This document shows, piece by piece, positions 16,481 through 23,744 of a DNA stretch of 42,407 nucleotides; positions within the stretch are counted from its first letter, which is position 1, and every line of letters begins with the position of its first letter. The stretch lies in contig CABPZE010000016.1 of assembly GCA_902461815.1 (NCBI GenBank), positions 1-42,407 of the forward strand, in the 5' to 3' direction. The position numbers and the translations under genes are program-made. Below the pieces are notes generated by a model that made no database searches, was not told the origin of the DNA, and saw only the letters and a list, made by a program, of their open reading frames with translations. Source of the stretch: CAG-390 sp003523225 (GTDB taxonomy: Bacteria; Bacillota; Clostridia; Oscillospirales; CAG-272).

Positions 16481-17205
16481 TCAAAAGAATCATCATCCAC
16501 GCCGTACTCCTCCGGGAATAATTCTTTCATTCCCTCCGACGGCTCACAGGAAACATACTCCACGGCAACGCCCTCGCGGATATCGGCGGTGTAGTTCGGA
16601 TGGCACTGCGTGGGGTCGATGTCCAGATACCCAACGAACTTGTAGTAGATGACAAGACGCTGGGTCTTGTTTTTGCCCGTACCCTGTACCTCGTACACGT
16701 CGATGTGGTCGATGAGCTCGTTGAGTACCTGCTTGGTCAGCGTCCTCATTTCCATGAACTTGCGGATGGCGCGGATGAATTCTTTACGCTCGCTTTCCCG
16801 TTCATTCATTTCCGTCAGCTTCCTGCGCAGACTTAGGATTTTCTTATTTAACTGCTCGCGCTCGTCGGCATACTCACGGGAGAGGATATTATAATCCTCC
16901 TCCGAGGTTTTGCCTTCCAGCTTGTCCTCATAGAGCTTTTTCAGCAGCTTCGGGAGCATCTCGATACGCATTTCCGATTTGCGAAGCTCGGATGACAGCG
17001 TTTTCTTTTCGCTCTCATACTGCTTGTTGCTCTTACGGGCAAGAATTTCGGCAAAGCGGTTTTCATCGGCAACGAGGTATTCGGCAAGCCGCCGCAGCTC
17101 CATTTCCACCACCGCTTCCACCGCATCGGCGCGGATATAGTGGCGGGTGAGGCAGGTACCGCGGTAGTCTTTTACATAGTTGGAGCAGCTGAAATTACTT
17201 ATAGC
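16456..17205 (-). pseudogene. C-terminal remnant of a large serine recombinase
   Basis: The remaining frame starts in the zinc-ribbon part (NFSCSNYVKDYRGTC, then HYIRADAVEAVVEMELRRLAEYL). It continues through the long charged coiled coil (SEKKTLSSELRKSEMRIEMLPKLL, EEDYNILSREYADEREQLNKK) into the C-terminal DUF4368-like segment (LTKQVLNELIDHIDVYEV, LVIYYKFVGYLD). This is the C-terminal half of Tn4451/TnpX-type recombinases, which are about 500-560 aa. The N-terminal catalytic domain with the active Ser is absent. The frame continues to 17259, but its first 20 residues are not recombinase-like and mark the break. It cannot be active. The acidic tail EEYGVDDDSFEEEETEQA is intact. Confidence 0.85.
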
Positions 17206-17460
17206 GGAGTAAGCACCGCTTTTCCTCGCCCCTTTTGTATGCCTACCCCGGGATCTCACCGCAGCGTCGCCGCGCTCGCTCTTTCGAGGTCATCGCACAG
17301 TCATGGAACTCGGACTCTTTATTCAGTTGTCAAGGTACATATCCTCATAATGTGAGGAATGAGAGAGGATGTTTTTTAGGGTCCTGCCGAAAATTTTTTC
17401 TCTTCACTTATTCCCACTGAGAGAGGCCGTTTGGGGAGTCATTCTCAAAAAAATTTTCTT

Positions 17461-18030
17461 CCCTCAAAGAGTAGGCAGCGAGAAGCCAGTTTTTTCACCC
17501 CTGTTTTGAATATTCCTTCACTTGTTCCCACTGGGAGCGGTCAAAAGTTGTGTCTGTTTTGCAATTTTCTTCCCTCAAGGGGTAGATCACGAGAAAGACT
17601 AAAAATTAAGCCTTTTGAAAAAATATATTTTTCTTCCCTCAATAGGTAGGCAACGAGGATGATCAAAAACCGCGCCTTTGCCGTAAATATTTTTCTCCCT
17701 CAAGTGGTAGAGCACGAAAACGCGGATTTTATGAATGGCTTCCGAAATTTCCGAAAGATCCCCTCAAGGGGTGGAGCACGGGAGCGCGAAAAATATAAAG
17801 TTTTTTCGAATAATTTTTTCCTTCCAAGGGATAGAGCATGAAAACTCGATTTTTATGAATGATTTTGAAAATTTCTCTCCCATCTGGTAGGCATCGAGAA
17901 GGGCCAAAAATAAACCACTTTGATAAAAATTTTTTTCTCCCTCAAAGGGTAGCCATCGAGAAACGCCAAAAATTGCGGGTTGAATGATATTTTTTTGTCC
18001 CTCAAGGGGGAGAGCACGAAAAACCGGTTT
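17461..18030 (+). repeat. Class B modules: nine copies of a GGTAG(A)GCA(C)CGA head
   Basis: Heads with the T of GGTAG (or its aligned position) at 17472, 17583, 17647, 17708, 17772, 17832, 17888, 17950 and about 18010. Apart from one gap of 111 filled by a class A module, the spacing is 56-64 bp. Consensus is CTCAAGGGGTAGAGCACGAGAA; variants include GGTAGGCATCGAG and GGTAGCCATCGAG. Spacers are A/T-rich and differ in sequence. Confidence 0.7.
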
Positions 18031-18056
18031 TTATGCGCTTCTCTCGTAAATATTTA

Positions 18057-18165
18057 GTTTTTGGCTCCTAAACGGAGCCATTTTCAGTTATCTGCCCGGA
18101 TCGTGGCTCCGAAACGGCGCCATTTTGGAGCCAAATCCTATTCATGGCATCAAAAGTGATGCCAT
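18057..18165 (+). repeat. Class D modules: three hairpins followed by CATTTT
   Basis: GGCTCC-TAAAC-GGAGCC-ATTTT, GGCTCC-GAAAC-GGCGCC-ATTTT and GGCATC-AAAAGT-GATGCC-ATTTT lie in a row. The stems differ in sequence while complementarity is kept in each, which suggests the structure rather than the sequence is conserved. Confidence 0.65.
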
Positions 18166-18177
18166 TTTGAGTACCTC

Positions 18178-18480
18178 CTCACTTATTCCCAGTGGGAAGT
18201 GACGAAATTGAGGGTATTCTTCAAAAATTTTTCCTCTCACTTATTCGGACTGGGAGAGGTCGTTTTAGTAGGTGTTTTTGAAAAAATCTCCTGATATTCT
18301 GTTACTGTGCTGGAATCCGTATATTGCCCCTTCACTTACTCCATGTTTGAAAGCCATTTTGTGAACCCCCTCACTTATTCCCAGTGGGAAAGGCAGTTTT
18401 TTAAGTAGTTTTCAAAAAAATTTTCGCTCACTTAACCCACATTTGGAGACCGTTTTGTCAACCTATCCGGCGAGGATTTC
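18178..18480 (+). repeat. Class A modules: CACTTATTCCCACTGGGAG heads
   Basis: Main run with heads near 18178, 18236, 18332, 18370 and 18426. Further copies lie at 17404, 17517, 18735 and 19936, so this class is interspersed through the whole array and beyond it. The head contains the dyad TTCCCACTGGGAA and is usually followed by GG(C/T)CGTTTT. Confidence 0.65.
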
Positions 18481-18490
18481 TCCTACAATT

Positions 18491-18705
18491 CCTTACAGCA
18501 ACTTTTGCAACTGAAAAACGACACGATTTTTGAAAAAATTTTCCCTCAACCCTATACCGCAACTTTCGAAGCCGAAAAACGACATATTTTCCGAAACTTT
18601 TTCAAAAAAATGTTCTCACCCCTCTACCGCACGTTTTCGGGCAAAAAACGGACACACTTTTTCAAAAAAGCTTCCTGCTCCTATACCGCAAGTTTTTTCG
18701 GGCGA
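18491..18705 (+). repeat. Class C modules: four CC(T/C)(A/C)TACCGCAA heads
   Basis: Heads at 18491 (degenerate, CCTTACAGCAAC), 18551, 18621 and 18680, that is 60, 70 and 59 bp apart. Each is followed by a dyad region, AAAAACG(A/G)ACA and a TTTTT(C/G)AAAAAA tract. Confidence 0.65.
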
Positions 18706-18843
18706 ATCTAAACTGTGACTTCGAAAAAATTCCTCTCACTTATTTGGACTGAAAGCAGAATTTGCCCACCCTTTTTTCGAAAAAAACATAAAAAATAGCG
18801 CCTGCCTCGTTTTCAGAAGCAGACGATATATCTTTTCAGGTAT

Positions 18844-19122
18844 TCAGTTGTAGATCAGGTCGTTAAGGACGATCTCCTCGGCTCGGCTGCGGATGCTGTT
18901 CATCCGTCCGACCCATTCCATTTGATTCTCGGCTTTCAGCTTTTCGGTCACACCTTCGGCTTTCTTCATCTGCTCGACCAGACGGTCAAACATTTCCCCA
19001 GCCGCCTCTCCGATCTCTTTCAGATGGTCTTCTAACTTCCCATCGAGAAACATTCCGGTATAGATTCCGTTTCTGTGCTCACGCAGATACCGATGACGCA
19101 TCTTTGCAAATCTGTTGTACAT
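18844..19122 (-). CDS. TnpV family transposon protein, N-terminally shortened
   Basis: A 92-aa protein matching the C-terminal three quarters of TnpV, a small protein of unknown function carried by Tn4451-like elements of Clostridia. Seen are a basic start (RFAKMRHRYLREHRNGIYTG), FLDGKLEDHLKEIGEAAGEMFDRLVEQMKKAEGVTE and KAENQMEWVGRMNSIRSRAEEIV. Full TnpV proteins are about 120 aa with an acidic N-terminus that is missing here. The start at 19122 has a very good site (AAGGAGG, 6 nt spacing), formed partly by the stop codon of the preceding lipoprotein gene. The gene may thus have been re-fused after loss of its own 5' end. Confidence 0.8.
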   Translation of the reverse strand: MYNRFAKMRHRYLREHRNGIYTGMFLDGKLEDHLKEIGEAAGEMFDRLVEQMKKAEGVTEKLKAENQMEWVGRMNSIRSRAEEIVLNDLIYN

Positions 19123-19132
19123 ATTTTCCTCC

Positions 19133-19798
19133 TTACGCATACGCGATGTAAATCAAGTAGTTTCCGTTTCCGAGACTTTCCGCCCATATATTCACCGCGG
19201 TGATATCGTCGTCACGGTTGTAGCGGTCAAGACGGTGCGTCAGATCCCGCTCAAGGTAAATGCAGTCGGCGTTGGCGGTCATCGGGTTATCCCAGCAGTC
19301 CACCGCCGTCGGGTCGATTTCAAGCCCGATTTGAAGCGCGTAGGACCTTGCGAAGTCGATCCAGTAGTTGACATCGAACTCCGCTTTCGGCAGCTCTGTG
19401 GCGCTCTCAGGCGGCGTTTCGACGGTTTCCGGCAACTCTGTCGGCTTATCCTCTTTGACCGTTTCTGCGGGCGTTTTTGGCATTGTCGGCGGTTCCGTTG
19501 TTGTTTCCGCTTTGATCGGAGCAATAGGTGTTTCCACCATTGTTTCGGTTGTGGTATCCGGTACTGGACTCTGCTCCGGGCGCTCAATGGCGGTCGGCTC
19601 GGTCGTCTCCGTTTTTGGAGTCTCGATGACCGGTTCAGTTTCCTTAGTGGTGGGTGCCTCAGTTACTTCCGTTACCTGCGTATCTGCAACAGTCGTTTCC
19701 GTTGGCTCGGTTTGCATACTTGACAAGGTTTCCGCAGGCTTTACCGCCGAACACGCGCTCATCAGAAGCGCCAGCAGCAGGATGATGATTTTCTTCAT
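19133..19798 (-). CDS. Lipoprotein with long Thr/Glu/Pro-rich stalk
   Basis: A 221-aa protein. Residues 1-16 are a signal peptide with lipobox LMSAC. Residues about 22-140 are a low-complexity stalk of Thr, Glu and Pro, and the last 75 residues form a compact domain (FDVNYWIDFARSYALQIGLEID ... IWAESLGNGNYLIYIAYA) with two Cys-containing turns. GGGAGG lies 8 nt before the ATG at 19798. The stalk would hold the C-terminal domain away from the membrane. The function is unknown; similar proteins occur on mobile elements of gut Firmicutes, as far as I recall. It is 10 bp upstream of TnpV and cotranscribed with it. Confidence 0.75.
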   Translation of the reverse strand: MKKIIILLLALLMSACSAVKPAETLSSMQTEPTETTVADTQVTEVTEAPTTKETEPVIETPKTETTEPTAIERPEQSPVPDTTTETMVETPIAPIKAETTTEPPTMPKTPAETVKEDKPTELPETVETPPESATELPKAEFDVNYWIDFARSYALQIGLEIDPTAVDCWDNPMTANADCIYLERDLTHRLDRYNRDDDITAVNIWAESLGNGNYLIYIAYA

Positions 19799-19886
19799 GG
19801 CTTTCGCCTCCCTTCGCGTATATGGTAACGAAAAGCGGAAGAAAACACCAATGTGCAAAAATCGGATTTACAGATTTGACGGGGAT

Positions 19887-19915
19887 GGTATCTTGTGAGT
19901 ATATTCGGTTGTCAA
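19887..19915 (-). promoter_or_regulatory. Possible promoter of the lipoprotein/TnpV pair
   Basis: On the minus strand TTGACA (19915-19910), a 17-bp spacer and GATACC (19892-19887), about 90 bp before the lipoprotein start. The -35 is perfect, the -10 weak. Confidence 0.45.
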
Positions 19916-20000
19916 GGAACAGCGAAGGTTTGACCCTTCACTTGTTCCCACTGAGAAGCCCGAATCGTAGACCCATTTCAGAAAAAATTATTTAAGAAAA

Positions 20001-20037
20001 AGGAAAAAGCCCTCTCCGAAATTGATCGGAAAGGGCT
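20001..20037 (-). terminator. Terminator after the PIN-domain gene
   Basis: On the minus strand AGCCCTTTCCG (20037-20027) pairs with CGGAGAGGGCT (20018-20008), followed by TTTTTCC. It lies about 180 bp beyond the PIN gene stop, with the hairpin-rich stretch in between. Confidence 0.8.
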
Positions 20038-20072
20038 GTCGCCTATGATGTGGTATTGTCTTAACAAGCAAC

Positions 20073-20167
20073 GAATCTGTGAGCACAGATTCAAGTGCAT
20101 GTCAGCGACACCGTCTCGACAAGCACTGAACTTTGTACCCAAAGTTCACTTGTCAGGGAATCCCCTG
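20073..20167. other. Run of short perfect hairpins, possible structured RNA
   Basis: Three perfect stem-loops follow each other: GAATCTGTG/CACAGATTC (20073-20092), GAACTTTG/CAAAGTTC (20128-20147) and CAGGG/CCCTG (20154-20167). AGTGC near 20095 can also pair with GCACT near 20123. The 100-nt stretch is non-coding, lies between the PIN gene and its terminator and would be transcribed as its 3' UTR. A regulatory or antitoxin-like RNA is conceivable; nothing proves it. Confidence 0.4.
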
Positions 20168-20218
20168 AGACCCTGATTCTTGTGAACATGTTCGTTTAGA
20201 GATTAGTATGAAGTAATA

Positions 20219-20686
20219 TCAATCTATGATTTCGTCAATAAAATTGCGTAAACCCATCCACTCAATGTTTAGTTCATTGCAAACATTTGGTATTTTATAC
20301 GCTTTCTGGTTTTTGGTATCTCCAAGTTTCTCATCTGTAACAACGATTCCATTATATAGCAATGCTGTTGCAATTAGGAAAGGATCTCCATTTGAATTTC
20401 CAGAACTCTTTATCTGAATTAACGTGGGATATTTCTTTAATACTTCTACCGTCTCTCGTTGTACTTCTTCTGTCAAAGGCATAAATATATCGCTATGATG
20501 TTTTGCCCAGTTATCTATGTCTTCATCTTTTAATTCATCTTTGATTTCTACACTTGTTATCAAATTTCCGCTCTCTACCATACTGTTTATTTTTTCCCAT
20601 ACTGGGAAAAACGTAGATTTCGCCATGTTATACTGGTGAGCGGCATTAATTAAAGCGTTAGCATCAATAACATATACTTTATTCAT
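20219..20686 (-). CDS. PIN-like DUF4411 protein, probable toxin-type RNase
   Basis: A 155-aa protein with PIN-domain layout. The first acidic residue is in VIDANALINAA (Asp8), a Glu cluster sits in SVEIKDELKDED, then Asp in SNGDPFLIATALLYNG and Asp in IVVTDEK. Together these give the metal site of this RNase fold. Its ATG shares a base with the stop of the ImmA-like gene (TAATG). This gene order, ImmA/IrrE protease then DUF4411, is a recurrent toxin-antitoxin-like pair. The toxin role is inferred from the family and context. The protein appears full length and is AT-rich, as other island genes. Confidence 0.82.
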   Translation of the reverse strand: MNKVYVIDANALINAAHQYNMAKSTFFPVWEKINSMVESGNLITSVEIKDELKDEDIDNWAKHHSDIFMPLTEEVQRETVEVLKKYPTLIQIKSSGNSNGDPFLIATALLYNGIVVTDEKLGDTKNQKAYKIPNVCNELNIEWMGLRNFIDEIID

Positions 20687-21534
20687 TAATACATCACCGC
20701 CTGTTCAATGCCGGAAATATGCTTGCTTTTTACGTTTAGTATTCGACACATTTCGCCCATTGTCATTTTCCCGGAAGAATAGGCATAAAAAATAGTTTTC
20801 GGGAACAAATATCCATGCTGGTTTAGATACACATACTGATATTTTACCTTAAATTCTCGTTCTTTTCGCTTTCGTTCAATTAAAGCTTTGTTATTGTTGA
20901 AGTTGTCCTCTAATTCTTTGGAAAGGGTGAGATAATCAATCTTTGACACCAATGACACTTCTCTTAATCTTATTAACACCGATACAGAACTAACGCCGAA
21001 ACGGCCCCCAAGTTTTTCGATCAGGTATGGGTCCCACTTTGATGAAACACCCTTAATTTCTCGTGCAATTTTAATGAAATCAGTACGCGGCATTAATACT
21101 TCTGCTGCAATACTGTCGCATATTTTTTCTTCCGCATCGTTCTTTTCATCGAAATCTATTAAGCATAATGACGATGATCTTCTGAAAATGTGGGCAATCT
21201 CATGAAAGAGAGAAAATACTTTAGCATTATCGAAATCCTGGTTATTAATGCCAATGATTGGATACTCATCAAAGGAAAGTGATATACCCTTCATTTCTGA
21301 TGTACTAACACCGGAAATCTGGGATACAATTATATTTTTCCGTTCTATTATGTTCCGATAATACGAAAATGGATTTGACCCATATGCACTTTTACTTTTT
21401 AGCGGAGTGGACATTTCAAAATATTCACGAATCGTTTTTGCCGTATCAACAACCGATTCATTTGATACTGATGGCAATACTGCCTCTGGATAGTCCACAT
21501 CTGCCCATTCGAGAATGCTGTCGCGGTCTGACAT
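20686..21534 (-). CDS. ImmA/IrrE family metallopeptidase lacking its HTH domain
   Basis: A 282-aa protein with the zinc-protease motif SLFHEIAHIF and the downstream Glu in CDSIAAEVLMPRTDF. A C-terminal domain follows (residues about 170-282, VSSVSVLIRLRE and a basic helix RKRKEREFK). Partners of DUF4411 normally begin with a Cro-like HTH and an FFF/P linker and are about 370-390 aa; that part is absent here. The 5' end meets the truncated EVE-like fragment: its reading frame continues upstream only to a TGA at about 21567. The protease may still be made from the ATG at 21534, but DNA-binding autoregulation should be lost. Confidence 0.82.
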   Translation of the reverse strand: MSDRDSILEWADVDYPEAVLPSVSNESVVDTAKTIREYFEMSTPLKSKSAYGSNPFSYYRNIIERKNIIVSQISGVSTSEMKGISLSFDEYPIIGINNQDFDNAKVFSLFHEIAHIFRRSSSLCLIDFDEKNDAEEKICDSIAAEVLMPRTDFIKIAREIKGVSSKWDPYLIEKLGGRFGVSSVSVLIRLREVSLVSKIDYLTLSKELEDNFNNNKALIERKRKEREFKVKYQYVYLNQHGYLFPKTIFYAYSSGKMTMGEMCRILNVKSKHISGIEQAVMY

Positions 21535-21547
21535 AATTCTCTGTATT

Positions 21548-21802
21548 TCACTCCAAAGAGCATTTTCTCACATTAATGAGTGATGCATAATAGTTCTCTT
21601 CATCGAAAGAGGTAATTTGTCCTATTGTTCCTACGCCAAAATAATACCGTTGTTCTTTTACATAACGGTTTCCCTGGTAGTATACAAAAGTATCTCCTTC
21701 GTGAATCTGATTTTTGTATCTTGACGGGTAATGATACGTTTCAAATACCTCATCAGAATAATCGGAATCGGTATCAATTCTCTGCGATAAGATTATCAGC
21801 AT
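21548..21802 (-). pseudogene. N-terminal fragment of an EVE-like/HNH restriction-type protein
   Basis: 84 aa that look like the beginning of the small N-terminal domain found in some HNH-type restriction proteins: MLIILSQRIDTDSDYSDEVF, YHYPSRYKNQIHEGDTFVYYQGNRY, YYFGVGTIGQI. The domain stops at VRK. The last four residues and the stop come from the junction with the ImmA gene, so the nuclease part has been deleted. It is therefore a remnant. The family assignment rests on memory of similar proteins, not on a search. Confidence 0.55.
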
Positions 21803-21810
21803 AAACTACC

Positions 21811-22407
21811 TCACTTGTTTCTCAATTGGCTGAAATAGCCCACATCCGCATTATCAAGCAAGCCGACAACTACTCCGCGATCAAGCAATCTGTTGCCGCA
21901 TTCACAGCATGTTTCGGGAAGAAGTGCACAGTTATGGCATGCAGCCAGGTTGCACGATTCCGGTCCTTGTCCGGGAGACTGGATGCAAATCGGATCTGAA
22001 GAACACCATTCCGCATTATGAATTGCAGCAAGAATTGTATCTTCAAGCCGCCCTGGTTCGCCCTGACGAACAAGACCTCCCAATGAGCCTTCCGAGTCTC
22101 CGGACGCAGTATAAATCAGTACGCCACACATATTGCTGTTGTTTGTGGTTTTTTCACAGTAAATTCTCTCACGGATTGAAGAACTGCCATATCCGCATTC
22201 ATAGCTCAACTGGTTTATAATCAGATGAGCAAAAGTATGTATCAGTACATACTCCGGACGAATATTTCCCGGAGCACTTTTACTGAAGAAAGAGTTCTGG
22301 TATGCCGAATTCAAGCCGGAAATCCGCTGAATAACATCCGGTCTCTGTGCCCAGGCAGAAAGAGTGTCTTCATCAAACTCAAAGAATATGCCTTCACCAT
22401 TTTTTGC
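21811..22407 (-). pseudogene. C-terminal remnant of DrmB (DUF1998), DISARM component
   Basis: A frame of about 195 codons whose product ends like DrmB, the DUF1998 protein of the DISARM anti-phage system: VLIHTFAHLIINQLSYECGY, SSIRERIYC, MCGVLIYTASGDSEGSLGGLV, then the Cys-rich SLNLAACHNC-like end (here CNLAACHNCALLPETCCECG) and NRLLDRGVVVGLL. An ATG exists at 22314, but DrmB-like sequence in the same frame runs further upstream to about 22407 (GIFFEFDEDTLSAWAQRP). There it collides with the methyltransferase frame. A full DrmB is about 600 aa or more, so only the last third remains. Confidence 0.78.
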
Positions 22408-22721
22408 TCTTTTAGCAACTGGTTAATACGGTTAAATAAATCAGGCATGGATTCTTCCGACATGGTCTGGTTAATTACTGTATTTGTAACGCAAGCAGGC
22501 ACCTGGGAGTATAGTTCATTGCGAGTAATTTTTCCCCTCAGGTAATCCTTGTAAATATTGAGCTGTCCTGCATCCTTCAGATAGTAGTAGCAAGCTCGCG
22601 TTTTTAGTGTATTACAAGCTTCCGCATTCATTTCAACATGAGAAACAGGATGGAAACCGGTTGCAGTGAAGCCTTCCGATAATCCTCCGGCTCCTGCAAA
22701 CAAATCAATATAGTTCAGCAT
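22311..22721 (-). pseudogene. N-terminal remnant of a 5-cytosine DNA methyltransferase (DrmMII-like)
   Basis: The frame starts with motif I of C5-methyltransferases, MLNYIDLFAGAGGLSEGF, and continues for about 107 residues of genuine sequence (EACNTLKTRACYYYLKDAGQL, YLRGKITRNELYSQVP, NRINQLLKEQ). It breaks just before the place where motif IV with the catalytic Pro-Cys should appear. From about 22400 on it reads out of frame through the DrmB remnant and stops at 22311. The enzyme cannot be active. Its partner at the junction, DrmB, identifies it as the methylase of a class 2 DISARM-like locus. Confidence 0.8.
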
Positions 22722-22793
22722 TTTCCTGTCCCCGCTATTCCAAAATACTTTTTCATTTTATTATAATCCTCTATGTGTCCCATAAAACGGACA

Positions 22794-23003
22794 TCACTTT
22801 CCGTCGGATATAAAATCCATAATATCGTTTGGTTCCACTTTAAGGGCAACACAAATCGCACCGATTACGTCGGTGGTGATATCTTTATCGTTGGCAAGCT
22901 TGTACATCTGGTAATGTGTAATACCGGCGGCTTCTTCCAGATCCTTTTTCTTCATGTTTCTGTCAACAAGGATGTGCCACAGTTTCTTATAACTAACAGC
23001 CAT
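22794..23003 (-). CDS. Small Xre/Cro-type HTH regulator
   Basis: A 69-aa helix-turn-helix protein: MAVSYKKLWHILVDRNMKKKDLEEAAGITHYQMYKLANDKDITTDVIGAICVALKVEPNDIMDF, written here in parts of one domain, with the recognition helix around ITHYQMYKLAND. AAAGGAG lies 8 nt before the ATG at 23003; a longer frame to 23042 overlaps the leader. Such regulators commonly precede methyltransferase genes of restriction or DISARM-type loci, and this one sits 72 bp upstream of the methyltransferase remnant. It is apparently intact, the only complete gene left of that locus. Confidence 0.88.
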   Translation of the reverse strand: MAVSYKKLWHILVDRNMKKKDLEEAAGITHYQMYKLANDKDITTDVIGAICVALKVEPNDIMDFISDGK

Positions 23004-23054
23004 TTTGAATCTCCTTTGCGAGCTATTTGGCGCTGGATACAATAATACAAATAT

Positions 23055-23083
23055 AGTATATCACGGTTCGACTGAAAAATCAA
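23055..23083 (-). promoter_or_regulatory. Promoter of the Xre-type regulator
   Basis: On the minus strand TTGATT (23083-23078), a 17-bp spacer and TATACT (23060-23055), about 50 bp before the regulator start. Confidence 0.78.
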
Positions 23084-23158
23084 TAACATGATAAGAATTT
23101 CAAACTTTCGATAAGAAAAATAATGCTTCGCTTGAATGAAGCATAAAAGAATTTGCCG

Positions 23159-23214
23159 CTATCGGCAAAAAACTGCGATATTTTTACTAACTTTTTTCTG
23201 AATTTTGCCGATAG
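23159..23214. repeat. 12-bp inverted repeat in the gap between regulator and DUF6809 gene
   Basis: CTATCGGCAAAA (23159-23170) and TTTTGCCGATAG (23203-23214) are perfect reverse complements. The gap from 23004 to 23259 otherwise holds the regulator promoter, a second dyad (ATGCTTC/GAAGCAT, about 23123-23144) and the terminator of the next gene. Confidence 0.5.
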
Positions 23215-23220
23215 AACTGA

Positions 23221-23254
23221 AAAATCCGGCCACGCCGTATGGCAGCGCCGGATT
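23221..23254 (-). terminator. Terminator of the DUF6809-like gene
   Basis: On the minus strand AATCCGGC (23254-23247) pairs with GCCGGATT (23230-23223), followed by TTTTC. It lies 6 bp after the stop of the gene at 23260. Confidence 0.8.
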
Positions 23255-23259
23255 GTTGT

Positions 23260-23565
23260 TTACATCTCATCTTTTAGATAATCCATATATGGCGCTTTCG
23301 ATGTAACGAAGGTATCAAATGCGAACTGTGCGCCGAGGCGGAAGCCGGTGATGAAGCTGTCAAGGGTGTACTCTCCGTTGACGGATGCCCAGGCATCGAC
23401 GTACTGGAGGAATCGTTTCTTTTCCTCACCGGATAGTTTATCCATAAGGAAGTCTTCGTTATTGGTGAGGATCTCCATATCCCGCTGTACCTTTGGGTTT
23501 TGCTCGAAGCTGCGAGCCTGCGGGTCGATATTGCCGTAGTAAAACTCTTCGATAAAACTATTCAT
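23260..23565 (-). CDS. DUF6809-like small acidic protein
   Basis: A 101-aa protein with the layout I associate with DUF6809: MNSFIEEFYYGNIDPQARSF at the start, a helical middle (LTNNEDFLMDKLSGEEKKRFLQYVDAWASV) and FITGFRLGAQFAFD near the end. AAGGAG lies 9 nt before the ATG. It is acidic, soluble and helical. Members are common on integrative elements of gut Firmicutes and have no known function. It is the last island gene before the distal att-like repeat. Confidence 0.75.
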   Translation of the reverse strand: MNSFIEEFYYGNIDPQARSFEQNPKVQRDMEILTNNEDFLMDKLSGEEKKRFLQYVDAWASVNGEYTLDSFITGFRLGAQFAFDTFVTSKAPYMDYLKDEM

Positions 23566-23675
23566 GGCAGTTTCTCCTTATTTTATTGAGAAACCCGTGC
23601 GTCCATGCCGTAAAAATGTAGTGTTTTCAATGGTTTTTGTTCGTGTTCTCACACTTCCGTATCACTCTGCGGGAC

Positions 23676-23715
23676 CAAAAAAGCAAGGTAGCACATTGTG
23701 CTACCTTGCTTTTTT
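23676..23715. terminator. Bidirectional terminator near the island's right end
   Basis: A 13-bp perfect dyad, GCAAGGTAGCACA (23683-23695) with TGTGCTACCTTGC (23697-23709), with six A's before and six T's after. It works in both directions by sequence. Confidence 0.85.
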
Positions 23716-23744
23716 GCCTGTGGTGCGTGTCGCGCAGAATCACT

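Larger units (their letters stand above)
17341..18790. repeat. Non-coding array of about 24 degenerate ~60-bp modules
   Basis: No gene is visible in these 1.45 kb. The sequence is built of head-to-tail modules about 56-70 bp apart. Each has a GC-richer head, often with a short dyad, and an A-run/T-run tail such as GAAAAAATTTT before a pyrimidine-rich CCCTCA or CTCAC. Four head classes can be told apart: A (CACTTATTCCCACTGGGAG), B (CTCAAGGGGTAGAGCACGA), C (CCTATACCGCAA) and D (GGCTCC/GGCATC hairpin followed by CATTTT). Another class A head lies outside at 19936. Function is unknown. Confidence 0.7.
17321..19920. repeat. 18-bp direct repeat flanking the array and TnpV unit
   Basis: ATTCaGTTGTCAAGGtAC at 17321-17338 and ATTCgGTTGTCAAGGaAC at 19903-19920 differ at two positions. 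The first precedes the module array. The second lies upstream of the lipoprotein/TnpV pair and is followed at once by another array-type module (19936). Read on the minus strand both give a TTGACAAC-GAATA box, so they could be copies of one promoter region or ends of an inserted segment. Confidence 0.5.

Noticed and set aside
16456..17205. Serine recombinase as the enzyme that integrated the island
   Set aside because: The catalytic domain is missing and large serine recombinases of this type do not usually target tRNA 3' ends; it is more likely a relic of another insertion.
17461..18030. Tandem tRNA genes suggested by GGTAGAGCA words
   Set aside because: No acceptor stems, anticodon arms or T-arms; the module length is too short. 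Only a D-arm-like word is shared.
17400..18780. CRISPR array
   Set aside because: Units recur at about 60 bp, but there is no exact repeat; four head classes diverge strongly, spacers are A/T-tracts of similar type, and no cas gene is near.
20219..23003. Functional DISARM or restriction system
   Set aside because: The methylase lacks its catalytic half, DrmB its N-terminal two thirds, the EVE-like protein its nuclease; no DrmA or DrmC is present.
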